A stretch of 64,000 nucleotides of DNA from Hydrogenophaga taeniospiralis. Its GTDB lineage: Bacteria; Pseudomonadota; Gammaproteobacteria; Burkholderiales; Burkholderiaceae_C. The position numbers and the translations under genes are program-made. A model generated the notes under the pieces. It was not told the DNA's origin. It did not search any database and saw only the letters and a program-made list of their open reading frames with translations. Of this stretch, positions 61,722-64,000 are shown piece after piece. The stretch lies in NCBI RefSeq assembly GCF_020510445.1, contig NZ_JAHBAG010000001.1, positions 348,501 through 412,500 of the forward strand, given 5' to 3'. Within the stretch, counting starts at the first letter, position 1. Each line of letters opens with the position of its first letter.

Positions 61722-62990
61722 TCAGTTCTGGAAGGAAAAGGATTTGGCTTCTGTGCCCATGACCTGGGCCTTGCGCACCTCGGTCCAGTACATCCAGATC
61801 AGCGAGACCCAGACCACGCCGTACATCAGCATGAAGGCGCTGGAGCGGATGCCGGTGAGGTCCATCAGGGCGCCGAACATGATGGGCAGCACGAAGCCCC
61901 CCAGGCCGCCGGCCAGGCCGACGATGCCGCTGATGGCGCCGATGTTCTTGGGGTAGTCGTCGCTGATGTACTTGAAGACACTGGCCTTGCCGAAGGCCCA
62001 GGAGATGCCCAGGATGAACATCAGGCCGGTGAAGAGATAGACGTTCAGGCCAATGTGGAAGGTCCTGGGGCCGTTCACGGTGAGCACGGTGAAGTCGGTC
62101 TGCGGGTAGGACAGCAGGAACAGGCAGATCCAGCTCACCCACATCACCCACCAGGTGACCTTGTGCGCGCCGAACTTGTCCGACATCACGCCGCCGATGG
62201 CGCGCAGCACGCCGCCGGGCAGCGAGAAGCAGGCGGCCAGCAGGGCGGCCACGCGGATGTCCAGCCCGAACTCGCCCACGTAGTACTGCACCATCCACAG
62301 CGAGAGCGCCACGTAGCCGCCGAACACGATGCTGTAGTACTGGCAGTACTTGAGCACCTTGGGGTCTTTCAGCGCCTTGAGCTGGTCGGTGAACTTCACG
62401 TTGCTCGGCACCAGGTGCGAGGAGTCGCTGTGGCTGAAGAGCCAGAAAAGGATCACCGTGCCCAGCATGATGGCCGCGTAGACCTGCGGCACCATGGTCC
62501 AGCCAAAGGCCACCAGCAACACCGGCGCCACGAACTTGTTGACCGCCGCGCCCGAGTTGCCCGCGCCGTACACGCCCATGGCCATGCCCTGGCGGTTTTT
62601 CGGGAACCAGCGCGCCACGTAGGGCGTGCCGACCGAGAAGGAGCCGCCGGCCAGGCCGACGAAGAGGCCGATGGTGAGGAAATGCCAGTAGGCGGTGGCG
62701 TAGCTCATGAGCCAGATCGCGGGCACGGTGAGCGCCATCAGGAGCGCCATCACGATGCGGCCGCCGTAGCGGTCGGTCCAGATGCCCAGGGGTACGCGCA
62801 CCAGCGAGCCGGTGAGCACCGGCGTGGCCATGAGCAGGCCGAACTGGGTGGAGTTGAGGTCGAGCGCCTTCTTGATCGGAATGCCGATGACGCCGAACAT
62901 CATCCAGACCATGAAGCACACGGTGAAGGCCAGCGTGCTGACGATCAGCACCGACCAGGCTTTTCTTTCGTTTCGAAGTTCAGAGGCCAT
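61722..62990 (-). CDS. narK1: Nitrate/proton symporter, NarK1 type
   Basis: 422-aa MFS nitrate transporter. LAGGSFSVGTPYVARWFP and LAGGLGGFVLPIMFG are the two nitrate-porter signatures. Start ATG at 62990 (MASELRNERKAW) behind GAGAAAGAA; an upstream ATG at 63101 would read through the leader hairpin. First gene of the nar operon; the 160-bp leader holds an FNR-type site and a large hairpin. Confidence 0.9.
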   Translation of the reverse strand: MASELRNERKAWSVLIVSTLAFTVCFMVWMMFGVIGIPIKKALDLNSTQFGLLMATPVLTGSLVRVPLGIWTDRYGGRIVMALLMALTVPAIWLMSYATAYWHFLTIGLFVGLAGGSFSVGTPYVARWFPKNRQGMAMGVYGAGNSGAAVNKFVAPVLLVAFGWTMVPQVYAAIMLGTVILFWLFSHSDSSHLVPSNVKFTDQLKALKDPKVLKYCQYYSIVFGGYVALSLWMVQYYVGEFGLDIRVAALLAACFSLPGGVLRAIGGVMSDKFGAHKVTWWVMWVSWICLFLLSYPQTDFTVLTVNGPRTFHIGLNVYLFTGLMFILGISWAFGKASVFKYISDDYPKNIGAISGIVGLAGGLGGFVLPIMFGALMDLTGIRSSAFMLMYGVVWVSLIWMYWTEVRKAQVMGTEAKSFSFQN

Positions 62991-63076
62991 GTTCTTTCTC
63001 CAGAGACATGGCATGACTGTCGGCGCTGTAGGGTTTTTCCGGTATCCACCGGTGGGACACCCGACCCTCGCCAGAC

Positions 63077-63106
63077 GGACGATGGGGGCACCGGCCCCCA
63101 TCGTCC
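63077..63106 (-). promoter_or_regulatory. Thirteen-base perfect hairpin in the narK1 leader
   Basis: GGACGATGGGGGC, loop ACCG, GCCCCCATCGTCC. No T-tract follows on either strand, so it is not a standard terminator. If the FNR-type site at 63141-63154 acts from -41.5, transcription would begin next to this hairpin, placing it at the 5' end of the narK1 mRNA. It could stabilise the message or end read-through from narL. Confidence 0.55.
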
Positions 63107-63140
63107 TGAAGAACTACCTCGGCGCCTGATTCACCGGGTC

Positions 63141-63154
63141 TTGACCCAGATCAA
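63141..63154 (-). promoter_or_regulatory. FNR/ANR-type binding site of the nar operon
   Basis: TTGACCCAGATCAA on the plus strand, one mismatch from TTGAT-N4-ATCAA. It overlaps the narL stop codon and lies upstream of narK1, as expected for oxygen-responsive activation of nitrate reductase genes. Confidence 0.6.
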
Positions 63155-63861
63155 CCCAGGCCGCGACCGGCCGCGTATACCGCCGCCTGCACGCGGGAGG
63201 TCAGATTGAGCTTGCGCAGGATGTGCTGCACGTGAATCTTGACCGTGGTCTCGGCGATGTCGAGGTCGCGCGCGATCTGCTTGTTGCTGCCACCGCGCGC
63301 GATCAGCGCCAGGATCTCGCGCTCGCGCGCCGAGAGCTTGTCGATGCCCGGGTCGGGCTTGGCCTCGGGCGCCGGGACCAGGGTCGACAAGGCCGCCGGG
63401 CCCGTGTCCGCCGCCGCCGGCTGGCCGCGGAACATGCTGAAGAGCTTGCCCATCATCGCCGGGCTGACCACCGATTCGCCGTCAAGCACCTTGACGATGG
63501 CGTCGCACAGCTGGTCGGACTCCACCGTCTTGAGCAGGTAACCGTCGGCCCCGGCCTGCAGCGCGGCGGCCAGGTCGGCCTCGTTCTCGCTCACGGTGAG
63601 CATCAGGATGCGGGTGCCCGGCGCCGCGTCTTTCAGGGCCGCCACGCCGTCCACCCCGCGCACCCCGGGCAGGTGGTTGTCGAGCAGGATCAGGTCGGGC
63701 CGCTGCTGCGCCACGCCGCGCAGCGCCTCGCCCACGTCGGCGGCCTCGCAGACCACGTCGAAACGCTCGTCCTGTTGCAGCAGCGCTTTCAGGCCACGGC
63801 GGAACAGGGAGTGGTCGTCCACCAGCATCAGCTGGATACGGGGCGGGGGCGTCTGGATCAT
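63151..63861 (-). CDS. narL: Nitrate response regulator
   Basis: 236 aa. Receiver domain with phospho-acceptor Asp in LILLDNHLPGVRG (about residue 61) and a C-terminal LuxR-type helix-turn-helix (KLSAREREILALIARGGSNKQIARDLDIAETTVKIHV). A Pro/Ala-rich linker of about 40 residues separates them, longer than in enteric NarL. The ATG overlaps the narX stop (ATGA). Binds TACYYMT-type heptamers in nar promoters in related bacteria. Confidence 0.92.
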   Translation of the reverse strand: MIQTPPPRIQLMLVDDHSLFRRGLKALLQQDERFDVVCEAADVGEALRGVAQQRPDLILLDNHLPGVRGVDGVAALKDAAPGTRILMLTVSENEADLAAALQAGADGYLLKTVESDQLCDAIVKVLDGESVVSPAMMGKLFSMFRGQPAAADTGPAALSTLVPAPEAKPDPGIDKLSAREREILALIARGGSNKQIARDLDIAETTVKIHVQHILRKLNLTSRVQAAVYAAGRGLG

Positions 63862-64000
63862 GGGGTGGTGGCAATGCCGTTGAGGTTGAGGCCGAGCGTG
63901 GCCACCGGGCTGGCGGTCACCGGGTAGGGCGGCAGGGTCAGGGTGACCGCTGTGCCCTGGCCGGCGCTGGACACCACCGCCACCTCGGCGCCGATGCGCT
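63858..64000 (-). CDS. narX: Nitrate/nitrite sensor histidine kinase (partial, C-terminal 47 residues)
   Basis: Reading frame enters from the right edge and ends in a 4-bp overlap with narL. ERAQ-like helix end, then RIGAEVAVVSSAGQGTAVTLTLP is the last part of a HATPase_c domain (G2-like region), as in NarX. The sensor and dimerisation parts lie outside the window. Identity follows from the tail motif and from narL directly after it. Confidence 0.8.
   Translation of the reverse strand, partial: RIGAEVAVVSSAGQGTAVTLTLPPYPVTASPVATLGLNLNGIATTP

Overview
The window is high-GC, densely packed DNA from a betaproteobacterium, most likely Burkholderiales/Comamonadaceae and possibly Hydrogenophaga-like. 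I infer this from protein style and gene order (narXL-narK1K2GHJI followed by a parvulin gene, purC next to fba and pyk, the 3-hydroxybenzoate/gentisate operon). No rRNA, tRNA or CRISPR array was seen. Most long open frames opposite real genes are composition artefacts and were left out.

Layout. (1) 1-7778: inositol-type catabolism and uptake. iolC fused to DUF2090, a three-gene ABC importer, a divergent RpiR/SIS regulator, iolG and a second Gfo/Idh/MocA dehydrogenase. (2) 7840-12042: a 4.2-kb insertion bounded by 22-bp perfect terminal inverted repeats and an 8-bp target duplication. It carries a membrane Mrr-like nuclease (frameshifted), a CoiA-like nuclease and two unknown proteins but no recognisable transposase, so it looks like a mobile insertion cassette moved in trans. 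(3) 12056-17510: core metabolism (purC, fba, pyk) with a DUF481 outer-membrane protein and a DUF1428 protein. (4) 17832-23782: accessory genes. A HipA-like kinase with an overlapping partner, a Ppm1-type methyltransferase divergent from a LysR regulator, an orphan AtpE-like c-subunit coupled to an unknown gene, and another LysR regulator. (5) 23894-30772: an alpha/beta-hydrolase without its nucleophile, then an RND efflux operon (adaptor, pump, outer-membrane factor). (6) 30820-41020 (minus): a seven-gene surface-glycan operon with an ABC-2 exporter, a 1455-residue multidomain glycosyltransferase/methyltransferase, a WcbI-type protein and several methyltransferases. (7) 41225-45347: a DUF3096 protein, a MarR regulator and a 3-hydroxybenzoate-gentisate degradation operon. 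(8) 45532-64000 (minus): anaerobic respiration. narX (partial), narL, narK1, narK2, narGHJI, parvulin and carbonic anhydrase, then nrdJ, NnrS, a nitroreductase, an unknown protein and a hemerythrin protein.

How it fits together. The right-hand third is a nitrate-respiration block: NarX/NarL plus a probable FNR/ANR-type site control uptake (NarK) and reduction (NarGHI) of nitrate, while class II ribonucleotide reductase, NnrS and hemerythrin suit growth without oxygen and under nitrogen oxides. The left and middle parts feed central carbon metabolism from inositol-like sugars and hydroxybenzoates. Four intra-operon gaps carry the same roughly 70-nt triple-hairpin repeat, always in the direction of transcription.

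The most novel-looking item is the cassette at 7840-12042, because ends, target duplication and reconstructed empty site can all be read directly.
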